Positions 12,223 to 23,390 of a stretch of DNA of 64,000 nucleotides are shown here, one piece after another; the stretch's first letter is position 1; each line of letters opens with the position of its first letter. The translations under genes and the position numbers were made by a program. This DNA is from Diadema setosum (taxonomy: Eukaryota; Echinodermata; Echinoidea; Diadematoida; Diadematidae), in assembly GCF_964275005.1 (NCBI RefSeq), contig NC_092705.1:16333385-16397384 (forward strand). Direction: 5' to 3'. The notes below the pieces were generated by a model that was given only the letters and a program-made list of their open reading frames with translations, searched no databases and was not told the origin of the DNA.

Positions 12223-12601
12223 CACATCAGCCCAATGTTTCGAAATAGCACGCTATTTGATACAGTAATGTGAATACAAATTAGCGTGCTAATTTTATCG
12301 CTCTGATCGAAAAAATTTCTTGAGTCCAACTTGGGAAATTTCTGAAATAGCGGGATAATTTGCGAACTCGTGCCCTATTTGATAATGTGAAATCGCCTAA
12401 AGAAATTAGCACAATACATCCCATCGTGCCCAGCATTCTACTGGTATACCTGACACTGTTTGCGCATGCTCAGCTATCGAATTAGCTCGAAAAAATTTCG
12501 GGCTAATTCTCTTCAGGCTGATGTGAATAGGAAATGAAATAGCGCGCTAATTTACAATCGCGAAAAATATCTCGAGCTTAGATTTTTATTGGGCTGATGT
12601 G
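12223..12601. mobile_element. MITE with CACATCAGCCCAAT inverted ends
   Basis: A 379-bp element. The first 14 bases CACATCAGCCCAAT and last 14 bases ATTGGGCTGATGTG are perfect inverted repeats. The interior repeats gaaatagc.cgctaatt and gaaaaaattt modules in both orientations. No clear target duplication and no reading frame. Confidence 0.72.
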
Positions 12602-12612
12602 GAAACGCCTAA

Positions 12613-12962
12613 AGACCCCGTTTACAGTGCAGGGCTGGGCTGAGCACGACCTCAATAAAGTACTCGGCCCTGCAATTTTGTGCATTGACAATGGAGGGCT
12701 CGGGCTTTTGATTCTAACCTTTCAATATTTTGTCGTAGTAGTGCTCTGCTTGTAAACAACTATTTAGCAGCTGTGTGCCGGTCACAGTTTGGTACCGCAT
12801 ATGGCCCAGTTTGCATTTACAGTGAGAAAAGGCCAGGCCGAGCCAGGGCAGAGCTTGGTCAAATGCACAGCTGTCTTTGTACCGCGTTTGGCCTTTTGAG
12901 TGTTTATAGTGAAAGGAAGGCCGGGCTGAGCCCGGCATTTTAACTCACTGCAAACAGGGTCT
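12613..12962. mobile_element. MITE with AGACCC...GGGTCT ends
   Basis: Starts 11 bp after the previous MITE. The left end AGACCCCGTTTACAGTG is mirrored by CACTGCAAACAGGGTCT. The interior is rich in GGGCTGAGC/GGCCGGGCTGAG palindromic words. The ends resemble PIF/Harbinger-type MITEs, but the 3-bp duplication is not clean. Confidence 0.65.
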
Positions 12963-14860
12963 AATTTGACAATATCCCATCCCATCATCTCTCCTATCTT
13001 GTACACAGAGTGGAGCTCAATATGTGAAATCTGTAAAGCAACTGGATATTCCTGTGGAAAAATGATGCCATCTTAACTACCCAAATTGGCTTTGAATATA
13101 TCATCATAATTATGGTAAGAGATTTCAATCAGTGCTCCTGCCATATGTAGGATTTTGCATGAATCATATGAGCAATGAGAAATAGAACAGGGAGTGTGAT
13201 ATGGAGTATAAAATCACTGCCAAAGGTATCATGTCGATCATGCAGGGAAGATACACAATAGACATAAAGACATCATAGGAGGCATCAACAGTGTTTGATT
13301 TTGATGTTATTACTGGCTATCATTATGCATGAAGTCCACAGTCTAGCACTGGCTTAAAAATTAAAACCAAACATCAAAAGAACAAAAAACTTGTTCCTCG
13401 GGAGATCTCTTCAGATTGTCCACAGTGTCAGGATATGTTCACTTGTGTCCTCTCCAGCAGAAATCTCCTTGACAGAGACCTGTGGGTATGGCTTGTACAC
13501 TGTACATCAGAGTGGTGTCGGGCTTGGAGACTGGATGAATGGTTACTGGATGGGAGATGTGCAGTTTCGTTTACTTGCTGGATGGGAATCACTGTCAACA
13601 GAAAGGAGGGAGAAACAGTCATGTAGGAAACAAAGTGAATATCTGATCAAAGATAATCTTGCTCAAAACAAGAAGGAAAGAAAACGAGAGACCTAGGAAT
13701 CTCATGCTCACCCGAGTATCATAAATTAATAATCCCTAAGAATTCATAGCAAACTTGGTGAGGGGGCACATTGCCCACTTGTATCATTCTATCACACTGA
13801 CAAAAATACCACCAACCTGATAGTACGATAATTCTAATAGAGTGCTCATTTGAAGTAATTTTTGAGCAACATTATCTTTCATTAAACTGTTCTAAAAGAT
13901 CATAATTTGTACTGGGAGAAATGCACACTGGAAAGAGAAAAAATCCCTTCATCCCTGAAATGGCACCTCTTACTGTGGACACACCTACTTACAAAAAGAA
14001 AATAAAAATGATTTGTAGTTTGATTTTCAATTGAATGGCCTGATCATAGAAAAGATCATAACAGCCCTAAAATTCTACTGTACACTGTCTTTCATACCAT
14101 TTTTAGGCTGGGCATTGAACAGATGTTACATGAACTGACCAAACTCTTGCATTTAGAACTTCTAAAGTTCTTGGAAAATACTTTTCTTTCTTTCTTTTCA
14201 AATGGAACACAATTTAATGTATCATATTGAACACTTTCACATAAAAAGACTAGAATGTTCTGTCTCTGAAGGTAGTTTGCATATATAATGCTTTCTCTGA
14301 ACTGAAGCTTCTAACTGCTGTCAAATTGAATGTGATTATCTTGCCATTGCCCATGATCAGGTTCGTCGGACACTCGGACGTATAATCATGATCTACTGTA
14401 GAGTGGACATAAGTATCTTTGTGCTCCTAGGAGGGGCATCAAAGCAAAATTTAGCTCATGTCAACTCTCATTACTGTAGCATCATTAGCGACTGATGGGT
14501 CACTTGGAACAGAAAACTACTCCAGACCCTCAGCTATTAGTTGATGCAGGACACATTGGTTGTCCTAACATTTAATGGATGAGTTCACCTTCATAGACAT
14601 GTGGGTTGACAGAATGCAGCAATATTAGTAAACAGCAGTGAGCGTTTGAGGAAAATTGGACAATCTGTTCAAAAGTTATGAATTTTTGAAGTTTCTGTTC
14701 AGTCACGGCTGGATGAGATGACTACTGTAGCTTGTGATGTCACATGTGTACAACGATATAAAGAAAGAATAAAGAAAATTCAACATATTTTCACTCTTCT
14801 CGCATGACAAAAAAAATACTCACCTTCTCTCTTTCAGAAGGCAGGGGGAATAATATTACC
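12963..14860. other. Intergenic DNA
   Basis: No supported gene. A family B fragment lies at about 14636-14810. An open frame at 13391-13696 has no recognisable domain and was not called. Confidence 0.4.
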
Positions 14861-14867
14861 CTTAACC

Positions 14868-15600
14868 CTATCTGTGTCATGGGCCGATTCAATTGGCCCA
14901 AAACCTGCCATGTAAATGCTTCGGCCGATTCAATCGGCTCTATTTTGATTGACAGATTACTTCGAAGGCTATGACACTACCACTCTATAAACTCATTTGT
15001 AATTGGCTGACAGTGTAAGGAAATGATATCCAGTGCGAAAAAAAGCTTCCCAACCTTTAACCAATCAGGAAAGCCTTCTCAAAGTCCATAAAATTGTGGT
15101 GGCCCCGCCCATATTTATCTCAATTCAGACTGCAATGTATTGTGTACAGTTTGCCATAGGCTTCTTGTGTGGAGAACTTACACGAATCTGTATATATGGG
15201 ACTGTAATAGAGATCGCTGTGTGCAATGAAAAGATCGTACACACGGGTCAATTTTCATCTATTCTGAGTCAAAATAGTAAAATATGAAGTGAAAACATTC
15301 AAGATAGGGATTTCAACATCTTTAAATTCTGTGAAGGGGTATAATTCCAGTAATATCGGCCTCATAAATGATCTGTAGAATGGTTAAACACCGCACATTC
15401 AGTGCAGCAGTTGCAACTGTTTACTCAGCACTAACAGCAGTGCAATGGGTCTCTAGTTAGCCGGGGCTAGCGGGGCAGGGTGCTAGGAGCAATAAGGTTA
15501 CAGCAGCCTCATACCTGAAGCTGCACAGTCTCGCTCTTGAAGCTGAGGTATGTTTGACTGTCGATCATTATTATCTAATAAACCGTTACTTTATGAAACT
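14868..15600. repeat. Dispersed repeat shared with 22.5 kb and 25.9 kb
   Basis: Positions 14868-14965 (aaccctatctgtgtcatgggccgattcaat..., cut) are matched in inverted orientation at about 22545-22670 (...cctgtgacagaggtagggtt). Positions 15120-15420 are matched almost base for base in direct orientation at about 25912-26213, inside the TTA-flanked element there. This indicates one family that has supplied parts to several loci. Confidence 0.6.
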
Positions 15601-16309
15601 TATGTTCAATAAAGGTTTACTATAAAGCAAATGACTACAGTGATAGTTCAATTCTGTTTCAATATGGAGAGTGCAAATACTATAGTTGAAGTCTAGCATA
15701 CTCGACTGGAATGGACATTCTGAAGACAATATTTTCAGTGACAATTTTTACCCTTAGATTAATTATTTTATCATGAATGGCAATATTATAGGACATGAAT
15801 AATCTAAATTACAAGTAAAAGGCGTATAATTCAATTAATATTTTCATCCTGACTAGATATAAGCACGCTTGACCTACTTTCAGGCCAACATTTCATTCAT
15901 AAAATTGGAAATTATGCGAGAAGTGTGAAATGTAGGTTGTAATTGCCTCACACTTTTGTTCATAAAATGAAAAGTACTAATGCTACTTACAAAAAAAATC
16001 ACATCATCTGAAAGCTGAATAAATTCTCCACAACATTTGTGTAGACCTTTTTGGGATACAAGAGCATGTTGTGTGAGAAAATGAGGTGGTAACATGTAGA
16101 AGTAAGTCTGCAAAAATAATTATGTGACATAAGAGGGCACCCTCACTCAGATTATTACGTAATATGAAAGATTAGACAAGCTTTCAAATGATGTATAACA
16201 TGACACATTAATGTCAATCATAACAATCAAAATTGGCCATCAACTATCCCATGTCTGCGCACTGCACAATGTCTGAACACTCTGGCTTTGTCTATGTGAC
16301 AGAGATAGG
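15601..16309. other. Intergenic DNA
   Basis: No gene or transposon end recognised. Confidence 0.35.
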
Positions 16310-16695
16310 TTAAAGGGATAGTACAGTATTAGTGGAGACGAGAATTGGGCTTTTAACTTTCTGCGAGATATCAAGAAAACACTTATGAAATAGTACAGAG
16401 CATACCATTTTAAGAGGAATTCAAAGTTTATTTGATGAAAATCGGGTTTGGAATGACTGAAACATCTAAAAACAAAGTAAAACAAAGCGATCGTAATAAA
16501 ATGTGGGTTCCCCACTATATTGGAATCGCTCTGTTTTGGATATCTGAGCCATTTCAAAACCAATTTTCATCAAATAAATTTGAATTCCTCATGGAATTAC
16601 ATGCTCTTTCATATTTCATGAGGTTTCTCATTATCTCACCAAAAAATGTTAGAAACCTGAAATTAGGTCTCAACCAAAACTATATGATCAGTAAC
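16310..16695. mobile_element. MITE family A copy
   Basis: Same layout as 8323-8735: aagggatagtacag at left, family words 'gaggaattcaaagtttattt' and 'caattttcatcaaataaa' mirrored about a central 'gtgggttccccac', and the inverted end near 16690. Confidence 0.6.
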
Positions 16696-16858
16696 AAGTC
16701 GAAGTTTTCACTTTATTCAAAAAATAAAGTTTTGTGAAATGCTCTTTTTATTTTCCTTACATCGTTGTATGCATGTGACATCATACACTGTAGTAGTCTT
16801 CTCATCCAGCAGTGACTGCGCAGATACTTAAAAAAATTCATAACTTTTGAACGGATTA

Positions 16859-17862
16859 CAGGCCTCGAAATAGGATTTTGGAGGGGCAAGGCCATTTAGA
16901 AAAGGGCACTTTTTCCAAGAGGCCAGAGCACTTAAGTCAGTCAGAGGGGCACCAAGGCCACATTGGAAAGGGCATGTTGTTTGGTGTTTATGAAAAAAGA
17001 AAGAAGAAAAACAAACCGAGAAAAACAAACACACACACACACACACAAAGTGCAACACACAACAAAAACCTCTTCCCTACAGCTGTAACTCATTCCCGAT
17101 CTCCGCGTTTCTATCAGGTGAAACAACATTTTTTAAAACAGGAATAAAACAACAGTACGTATTGATTGAAACTCGACACCCTTTCAGGCCAGCCAGGCTG
17201 CCATGAAACTTCAAAGCACATTCCGACAGCTGGCTGGCAAAACCACAAGGCAAAGGAATTTGCGTGCGCGTGTAGATTGCTATGATTAGTCTGTGACAGA
17301 CAGTTCATGACCTCCAAGAATGCGCCAGTACGCGCGATTTCTTCTGTTGATTGGTCTCTCTCTCTGAGCTCTCTCCACCCCTCCCCATTCCCCAGTCTGG
17401 CACACCTTGGCATCGTGGGATTTTTTTTTTCTTGGTGAACTTGGAGTTCACTCTTTACTACTCTATCTGAATATGCGCTGCCTAGCTATGTATACTCGTG
17501 GCCGCTGCGCTGCGGAGGCAGTCGGGACGGTAAAAGCCGGTCGGGCGTACATGTACGTACACGTTGTCTCGTATCTCGGAAAGATACTTTGAGTTTGAAT
17601 CAGATATATCGGGACGCGAGTGAACTGAAGGTATGATATTTGAGATCAGGAAAGTTGTTCAAGCTTATTAAAGAGACTTTGAGAAAGGGCATATCATATG
17701 TCATAAATTATAACTTTCATGCTAAAAGGGCACAACGGCCCCAAGAAAAAGGGCACATTTTTTTTGGCCGTAACTTTGATCAAAAAACAAAAGGCATTGC
17801 GGCCAACGAGAGGGGCACCGACGGCCATGGCCGTCGGTGGCCGTCGGTTAATTCGAGGCCTG
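16859..17862. mobile_element. hAT-like element with 6-bp duplication GGATTA
   Basis: A 1004-bp element starting CAGGCCTCGAAATA and ending TAATTCGAGGCCTG. It is flanked on both sides by GGATTA (16853-16858 and 17863-17868). It interrupts a family B repeat, which resumes at 17863 (ggattatccaattttcccc). Both ends carry clustered ggccgt/aaagggcac modules. A (CA)n run sits at about 17028-17047. CAGG-type ends and a 6-bp duplication fit a hAT-related group; the class is inference. No transposase frame. Confidence 0.7.
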
Positions 17863-18233
17863 GGATTATCCAATTTTCCCCAAACTTTCACTGATGTGTT
17901 CTACTAATATTGTCAAACCACATATATATGAAGGTGGACTTGTCCTTTAAGTGTATCTGTACTAAGAAAATCTCTCTCTCTCTCTATATATATATATTTT
18001 TTTTTTTTTGCCATTGTAGCTTATTGCATAATTGGTAATGTCTCTGAAATCTCAGTGTGAGGTTGTTCCCATACAGAGATATCAAATTACAAAGATCAGT
18101 CCCAACACATCTAAAGATACAGGTGCTTACATTACTTCCTGTACAAACTTTGATGTTTGGTTTCACTTTATGTGTGTATGTGTACATGCATCTGGATGCT
18201 GACAAGCAATGGGCAGCATGTGATGCATCACGC

Positions 18234-18551
18234 GTTACCCTGGGGTACCGTAGTACCCCGGGTAACCGCGTTGTGTAGCGCCACCTCACGTCCACTTGAG
18301 GACAGCCAGAGAAAAATGCATGCACTGTGTGTGCGTGTACATAGTCATTCCCATGCCGCTGCATGTTATACTATGCGTGCATGGAAGCTGTGATACCACT
18401 AGCGTGTGCTTTAGTGCAGTGCAGTAGCTAGCGCGCGCTAGCTCCAGCACCAAAATAATTTCCTCTTTTTGGCACCCAGGGTACAACCTTTTTTAAAAAA
18501 TAAATAATTCAACAAAATGGCTGATTTTTGTTTGGTATCCCGGGATACCAT
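18234..18551. repeat. Cluster of three perfect or near-perfect palindromes
   Basis: GTTACCCTGGGGTACC pairs with TACCCCGGGTAAC at about 18234-18267. AGCTAGCGCGCGCTAGCT is a perfect 18-bp palindrome near 18427-18444. GGTATCCCGGGATACC is a perfect 16-bp palindrome near 18534-18549. The function is unknown; they could be the ends and core of one decayed fold-back element. Confidence 0.55.
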
Positions 18552-18718
18552 TTATGTCATCATGTGTTGTCATGTCGATGCAGCAGTGACTTAAGAGAAC
18601 CAACAGGCCTGGCCGGATGCAACTTGTTTATCTTGCAGACATTGGAGTATTAGTACTTTGTTATCTATTTGCTCAGGTGTTTATCTGGCAAGTAAATTGT
18701 CCCAATTCTATAACACAG

Positions 18719-18882
18719 ATGACGCACATGTCTTTTCGTGCGTCAGTTGGAATAGTGTGCAGGCGGTAACTACAGAATTTAGCCTACACCCACTTGGCTT
18801 TGCCTTATGGGTTAAGCATTCCACAGTAACCTTATGCACACAATTCCAACTGATGCACTCAGACCTGTGCATCATTTGTATA
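18719..18882. repeat. Hairpin repeat
   Basis: The arm gatgacgcacatgtct...gtgcgtcagttggaatagtgtgc (cut) is mirrored by gcacacaattccaactgatg...gacctgtgcatcat. It looks like a decayed fold-back MITE. No coding content. Confidence 0.5.
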
Positions 18883-18994
18883 CTGCTTTCCATTTCTTAC
18901 TGTGCTTAATACTTAACATCAAAGCTGAAAGTAATGGGAAGGGGGGGGGGGGGAGAGATATGGCGAGAGAGAACATTCCAATAAAAGCATATGG

Positions 18995-19289
18995 TCAAAA
19001 TGTTCCACTTACAAATTTCTCCTCCTTCATCCCAAGTTTGAAGAAGTACATATACGGTCTCGTTTCTCCATCTGGGTAGTACATCAGTGGTATCATTGCT
19101 TCCTCGTTATTGCTCTCCAGCTGGTAAAACGCAAAGGCCTTCTCCTCAAAAGGTTTTAGGATGTGTTCTTCCAAGACTGATGACATGTGATCCTTGAAGT
19201 TCTGTAACTCTGCTTCTAACTGCTCTGCCTTCTCTGTCTGACCTTCTTCCTTCAGCCTCGCCAGTTCTTCTTTCCTTGCATCCATCACT
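18995..19289 (-). CDS. tpt1: TCTP/TPT1 homologue, C-terminal coding exon
   Basis: Translationally controlled tumor protein, a conserved cytosolic Mss4-fold protein linked to growth control, calcium binding and stress; the family role is known, not shown here. After an acceptor (caatttgcttgcag) the exon completes an Arg codon and reads VMDARKEELARLKEEGQTEK and onward through an amphipathic helix. It then has FKDHMSSVLEEHI, the FYQLESNNEEAMIPLMYY strand, PDGETRPYMYFFKLG and MKEEKF. These match the TCTP helix 2-3 hairpin and the conserved end Y..DG.TPYM.FFK.G...EK. The open frame continues VSGTF to TGA at 18995. However, GTAAGT lies right after EEKF (donor at 19012), so the natural protein may end differently through a further short exon. 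The helical part is longer than in human TCTP. Confidence 0.88.
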
Positions 19290-19437
19290 CTGCAAGCAAA
19301 TTGAGGCAGGGTTAACACATGGCATTGAGACTCCTAGAGAAAACCATGCCACGAAGCATGTATACTATTTATAAGATCTGTCTGTATTATCTTCTGCCTC
19401 TCTGATTGCCTGTGTGCACTCTCCTCATAAGTACCAT

Positions 19438-19622
19438 CAGGGTTCGAAATTGGCGATGGTCCGCTGGCCATTGGCCACCCAAAATCACGTCGGACTAGCT
19501 AAAAATCATAAAATTCTGAAGTTACTAGTCCGTCTGGCTAGCTAAAATTTTGCTACAGTGTCAAAATTGATTCTAAGTAGTCTGCCTGGCTAGGTAAAAA
19601 AAAAAGTTAAGTGCGACCCCTG
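19438..19622. mobile_element. hAT-like MITE with 5-bp duplication ACCAT
   Basis: A 185-bp element starting CAGGGTTCGAAATTGGC and ending TTAAGTGCGACCCCTG. It is flanked by ACCAT on both sides (19433-19437 and 19623-19627). The interior has repeated (gg)actagctaaaa words. CAGGG...CCCTG ends with a 5-bp duplication resemble the hAT5 group; class is inference. Confidence 0.68.
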
Positions 19623-20289
19623 ACCATGCTCTATCTTAACTAGAGCATGTCAGGTAAAACAGTAAAAAGAACCAGAGATCAAATCTCCAGAAACGTGAAC
19701 TGAATGAAAGCAGTAATTACTACTGTAAAAGTAGTTAGTTTCGTGCGAGTTATTTTTCACACTCGGCAGGGTAAGATGAATTTCAAGTGCTTTTCATTCC
19801 GCAGAATGAAGACATAAGTGGAACATACTGGTATGACATTCAAGTGATTGCATTTTATTCTGATATCTAAGTGATTGTGTATTAATTATACTGATTGGCA
19901 AGTTTGCACATATCTGCAAATATGCTGTTAATAAACCGCCTAAACATTAATCTATTTATTCTTCTGTGTGATCACTCTCAGTGTGATTTTGGTCGTAACA
20001 GTTTTTATCAGAAGTGTAAGAAATATTGCCCTGAATTTTTTTTTGTTTTTGTTCTTTTTTGAAAAAAAAAGAGACAGCCTCAATGTACTTCAGTTGTATC
20101 AACATACCACTTATAAATGAAAGAATTTTACAAATTCTAGCATTTGATACTAAATTTGTCCCTGTAGCTCATACATTTTTTGAATTGTTGCAATTATATG
20201 ATTTTTAAGAAATTAGTCATTTTTTGTGGCATTGCAAATATGCCTTGTTTGATTAAGTTTATGCATTAGGGCATCTCCAAGATATGAAG

Positions 20290-20880
20290 AACTAGAAATG
20301 TCGCTATGGCGACTGGTATGCCTCCGCCATCATGCATGGTTCTCCTCATAGGTGTATAGTACAATGTCTTCACAAGATGACAGGTTTGTCACAAATGTGT
20401 TGAATGTTCACTTTCTTTGAATTAGGTTTGCTATACCGTATGTCCCCCCCCCCCCAAAAAAAAAAAAAAAATAAAAATAAAAATTACAACGGGACCCTCC
20501 ACAACGATAACCTTAAAAACAGTGAATCAATCCAAATACAATTTCAGGGTATGAAATTATAACTCATTGCCCACATCTTACAGAAAGCCCCATTCAATTC
20601 GCTTCATTGGTCAACGAGAAATGAGGAATTTTGATGAGCATGTCAGGAATCTCTTCCCTCCAAGTTCTGTCTATTGTGTTCACACACAAGAGCATCCAAG
20701 TGCTAACCTTGGAAGAATCAGTAATTTTTTTTGGGGACATACTGTATTGTCTAAAGAGTGCAGGTATGTATGTATTTGGGGATTTGAGGATTTTTACTTG
20801 ACTTTTGACCCTTTTATAAGTTTATGCATTGAGTAATTTTCAAGGTATGAAGAAAAAGTATACTTTCAGTACAAGATAGA
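20290..20880. repeat. 'cctccgcc' family repeat, truncated (family C)
   Basis: Begins 'actagaaatgtcgctatggc' then 'gactggtatgcctccgcc', the same start as copies at 23077, 30317 and 50637. The right part of the family (GACCTTTGACC blocks, gacggacgg run) is missing. Contains C and A runs near 20445-20475. Confidence 0.6.
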
Positions 20881-21601
20881 AAAACGTTTACATTTTAGCC
20901 CGGCCTTTAGGTTAGGGTTCTTCATTTTTTCCTCGACGTTCCGCACGATGTACCGCAATCGCAAAAAGCTATCGACTGTTTTCTTTCAAGTCTCCTGCAT
21001 CTTTTGACACCAGATTTGCGATGCCCGGGCGCGTGGTTCCGAAGTTACGAATAAATATGTACATGCATGTCAGACCAAAAATTGCTCAAAAATGTGAATT
21101 CATGTACAATTTAAATGCAAACTGTGCTAACAGGCAAATTTCATAATCTAAGCATGATTATTTTGGGGTTTTATTGATTAAAATCAATGAATAACATATT
21201 TTCTTGTACGGAGCGACGTTGTGGACAAATTTCATCCAAAAAAACAATGAAAAACATGAAGTCGAAAAAACAAAGAAATACATAAGAAATAAAAAAAAAA
21301 AACAATACTTACGAAATGTCAATAATCAGATGGCAACTCAAAACAGAGGTGACTTTTTACAACTGAAAAACTACTTTCTTAAATACAGCATGGTTTTCAA
21401 AAACTGCAATCCTAATATATAATGCTCAAATTGTGGATGGAAATTAAACAAAAAATTATCCACAGTTGCCAAGACTACCAGTATCATAAAAATACTTCCA
21501 CATAACCATTTTGCCACTTCTCTGAGTGGCGTTGTTGCTGCCGACTTAATAGCACAGTCATTCATATCGTAAGAGGCAGAATTCAAAGCTTGGGAAAATG
21601 A
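20881..21601. other. TCTP intron DNA without recognised features
   Basis: AT-rich sequence. Short open frames here have no domain signature. Confidence 0.35.
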
Positions 21602-21808
21602 TACTGTACGAGCTGAAATTTTCGAAGCGGTTTCATTTTCGCGAATTTCGCGAATCACCTTTGAACCGCAAAAATAACAACACGCGAAAATAACAAAGTT
21701 CAGTTAGACCCTCGCAACCGCAAAATTAACAACACGCGAAAATGTCCTCCAAGTAGCAATTTGCGAAAGTATCTGAACGCGAAAATTTCAGCTAGTACAG
21801 TACAGTAT
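21602..21808. mobile_element. MITE family D (TACTGTA ends)
   Basis: The left end TACTGTACGAGCTGAAATTTT is mirrored by AATTTCAGCTAGTACAGTA. The interior is rich in cgcgaaaat/attttcgcg words. Related copies are at 54362-54547, about 58145-58342 and 61998-62222. Confidence 0.65.
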
Positions 21809-22743
21809 GCAATTTATGAGTCTCATTTTCACTCATTAAAAACAATGTTCCTGGAAAAAAATAATCAAGGATTAGTAATGTATGTACCATAAGTGTAAGG
21901 ATTTTTGTGTGATGAAATTTTTTTTTTTAGTGTAATAGTGATAATTGTTAGTGAAATTTTCCATCATTTCTTAGTAGTTTAAATCTTGGTATGCTAACTC
22001 AACACTAAAATGTTATAAAATTGTATTTGCCAAAGGTTTGAACCATTTTGATGAAAATAAGTCTCTGTTTAGAGTTTCCCATTTGTTTTGTACATAGTGC
22101 TTATCCTTCTATCCCATCACGCAACGTGACTGAATTTGACATCTTTTGAGGGAATTACTTAAAAATAAAATCCATTAGATCTATACAATGTACATTGTAT
22201 GTTAGCTCTTTTGTTGTAGGGAATAATAGCAAACAAACACGACATTGTATGGTAAGTCTGGCTTATCAAATTTAATATACTTCTCCTTTGAATCTTCTTT
22301 ACAAAAACCAGTGATTTTTTCATGATGTCCCGTCGCGTCAGTAAAATTTGTTGCCATGGATGTCTGCCTTGTTTATAGTGCACTTCCATGCTTTTGTGTA
22401 AGCTTGATACATATGTAGGGATACATGGCTGCTATCATGTTGACATTTCTTTTTGTGAGCAAAAAAGTCTCTCCCGTCGCGGTCCCTTGATTTTTGGATC
22501 AGACCCCACAGTACTGTCAGCCAAACACAAATGAGTTAATAGAGTAGTAGCACCAAAGCCTTTGGAGTAATCTGTCAATCAAAATAGGGCCGACTAAATT
22601 GGCCAGAGCAATGGCGTCGCAGGCTTTGGGCCAATTAAATTGGCCTGTGACAGAGGTAGGGTTAAGGGTATTTATACAACCACTGGGCACCCCTAACTCT
22701 TTTTCACCATAACCACTGAGAACTTGTTGGGCTAAAAACTCAC

Positions 22744-22931
22744 CTCTTTAGGTACGGTTTGATTAACTTTTTGTATTGCTTTAAGGTGAATGGGGCAACC
22801 TCTGTCATGCGAGCCTTCATGACCACATCAATGCCAGTGACACTTGAATCATCCAGTCCCTCAGCCGCTTCCTCTGCAGAGGCGTTTCCTCCGATCATTG
22901 AATCATCGATGTCATTGCTCTCTGTTATTCG
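22744..22931 (-). CDS. tpt1: TCTP/TPT1 homologue, middle coding exon
   Basis: A 188-bp exon bounded by acceptor tttctttcag and donor AG|GTGAGT. It reads RITESNDIDDSMIGGNASAE and then EAAEGLDDSSVTGIDVVM, KARMTEVAPFTLKQYKKLIK and PYLKR. IDDSMIGGNASAE, the hallmark TCTP signature 1 region, and VTGIDVVM are near-identical to the family. The two trailing bases combine with one base of the 18995-19289 exon to encode Arg. Together these exons leave no doubt about family membership. The acidic EEAAEGLDDSS loop corresponds to the flexible loop of TCTP. Confidence 0.93.
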
Positions 22932-23390
22932 CTGAAAGAAAACATGAAAGAACACTTGCCTTGGATTGCTAATTATCCAAACACATACAAAAAACATATC
23001 ATAGGTATATTGCACTAGTAGCAAACATGAACAGAACACATGACTTTCCTCATTTCTGCCATTTATTTCCAAGACTCAGGAAATGTCACTATGGCAACTG
23101 GTATGCCTCCATCATTATGCATGGTTCTCCCAATATGTCTATAAAATACCTTGACAATGTGTGATAACCATTTCATATAACTGGCAAAATATCAAAATCA
23201 CACCTTTTTCACAAGTGTGTTGAATGTTCGCTTTCCCTGAACTGGGTTTAATTGGATGAATGGCTATTTTGCTTAACAGAGTAGGAATTTGAGAATTTTA
23301 GGATTTTTACTCAATCTTTGACCCTTTTATAAGTTTATGCATTGAGTAATTAATCTCAGAGGTATTGTGGAAAAGTGTAATTTTAGCATT

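Larger units (their letters stand above)
17869..18994. other. Downstream side of the TCTP gene; palindrome-rich DNA
   Basis: Holds (CT)n/(TA)n repeats at 17970-17997, three short palindromes between 18234 and 18551, a hairpin about 18719-18882 and a G run near 18943-18953. Any 3' UTR or extra terminal exon of the TCTP homologue would lie here. No clear minus-strand polyadenylation signal was found. Confidence 0.4.
19290..22743 (-). other. TCTP intron with several repeats
   Basis: Intron of about 3.45 kb between TCTP coding exons (GTGAGT donor, gcttgcag acceptor). It contains a 185-bp hAT-like MITE (19438-19622), a truncated 'cctccgcc' family repeat (20290-20880), a TACTGTA-ended MITE (21602-21808) and a dispersed repeat (22545-22670). 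No other gene seen. Confidence 0.6.

Noticed and set aside
13391..13696. 101-residue open frame, LTETCGYGLYTVHQSGVGLG
   Set aside because: No splice sites in consistent phase, no recognised domain, and overlapping open frames on both strands; not enough to call a gene.
14868..22670. A single 7.8 kb transposon bounded by the inverted aaccctatctgtg ends
   Set aside because: The interval contains a TCTP exon and unrelated repeats, and the inner flanks differ; two separate copies are more likely.
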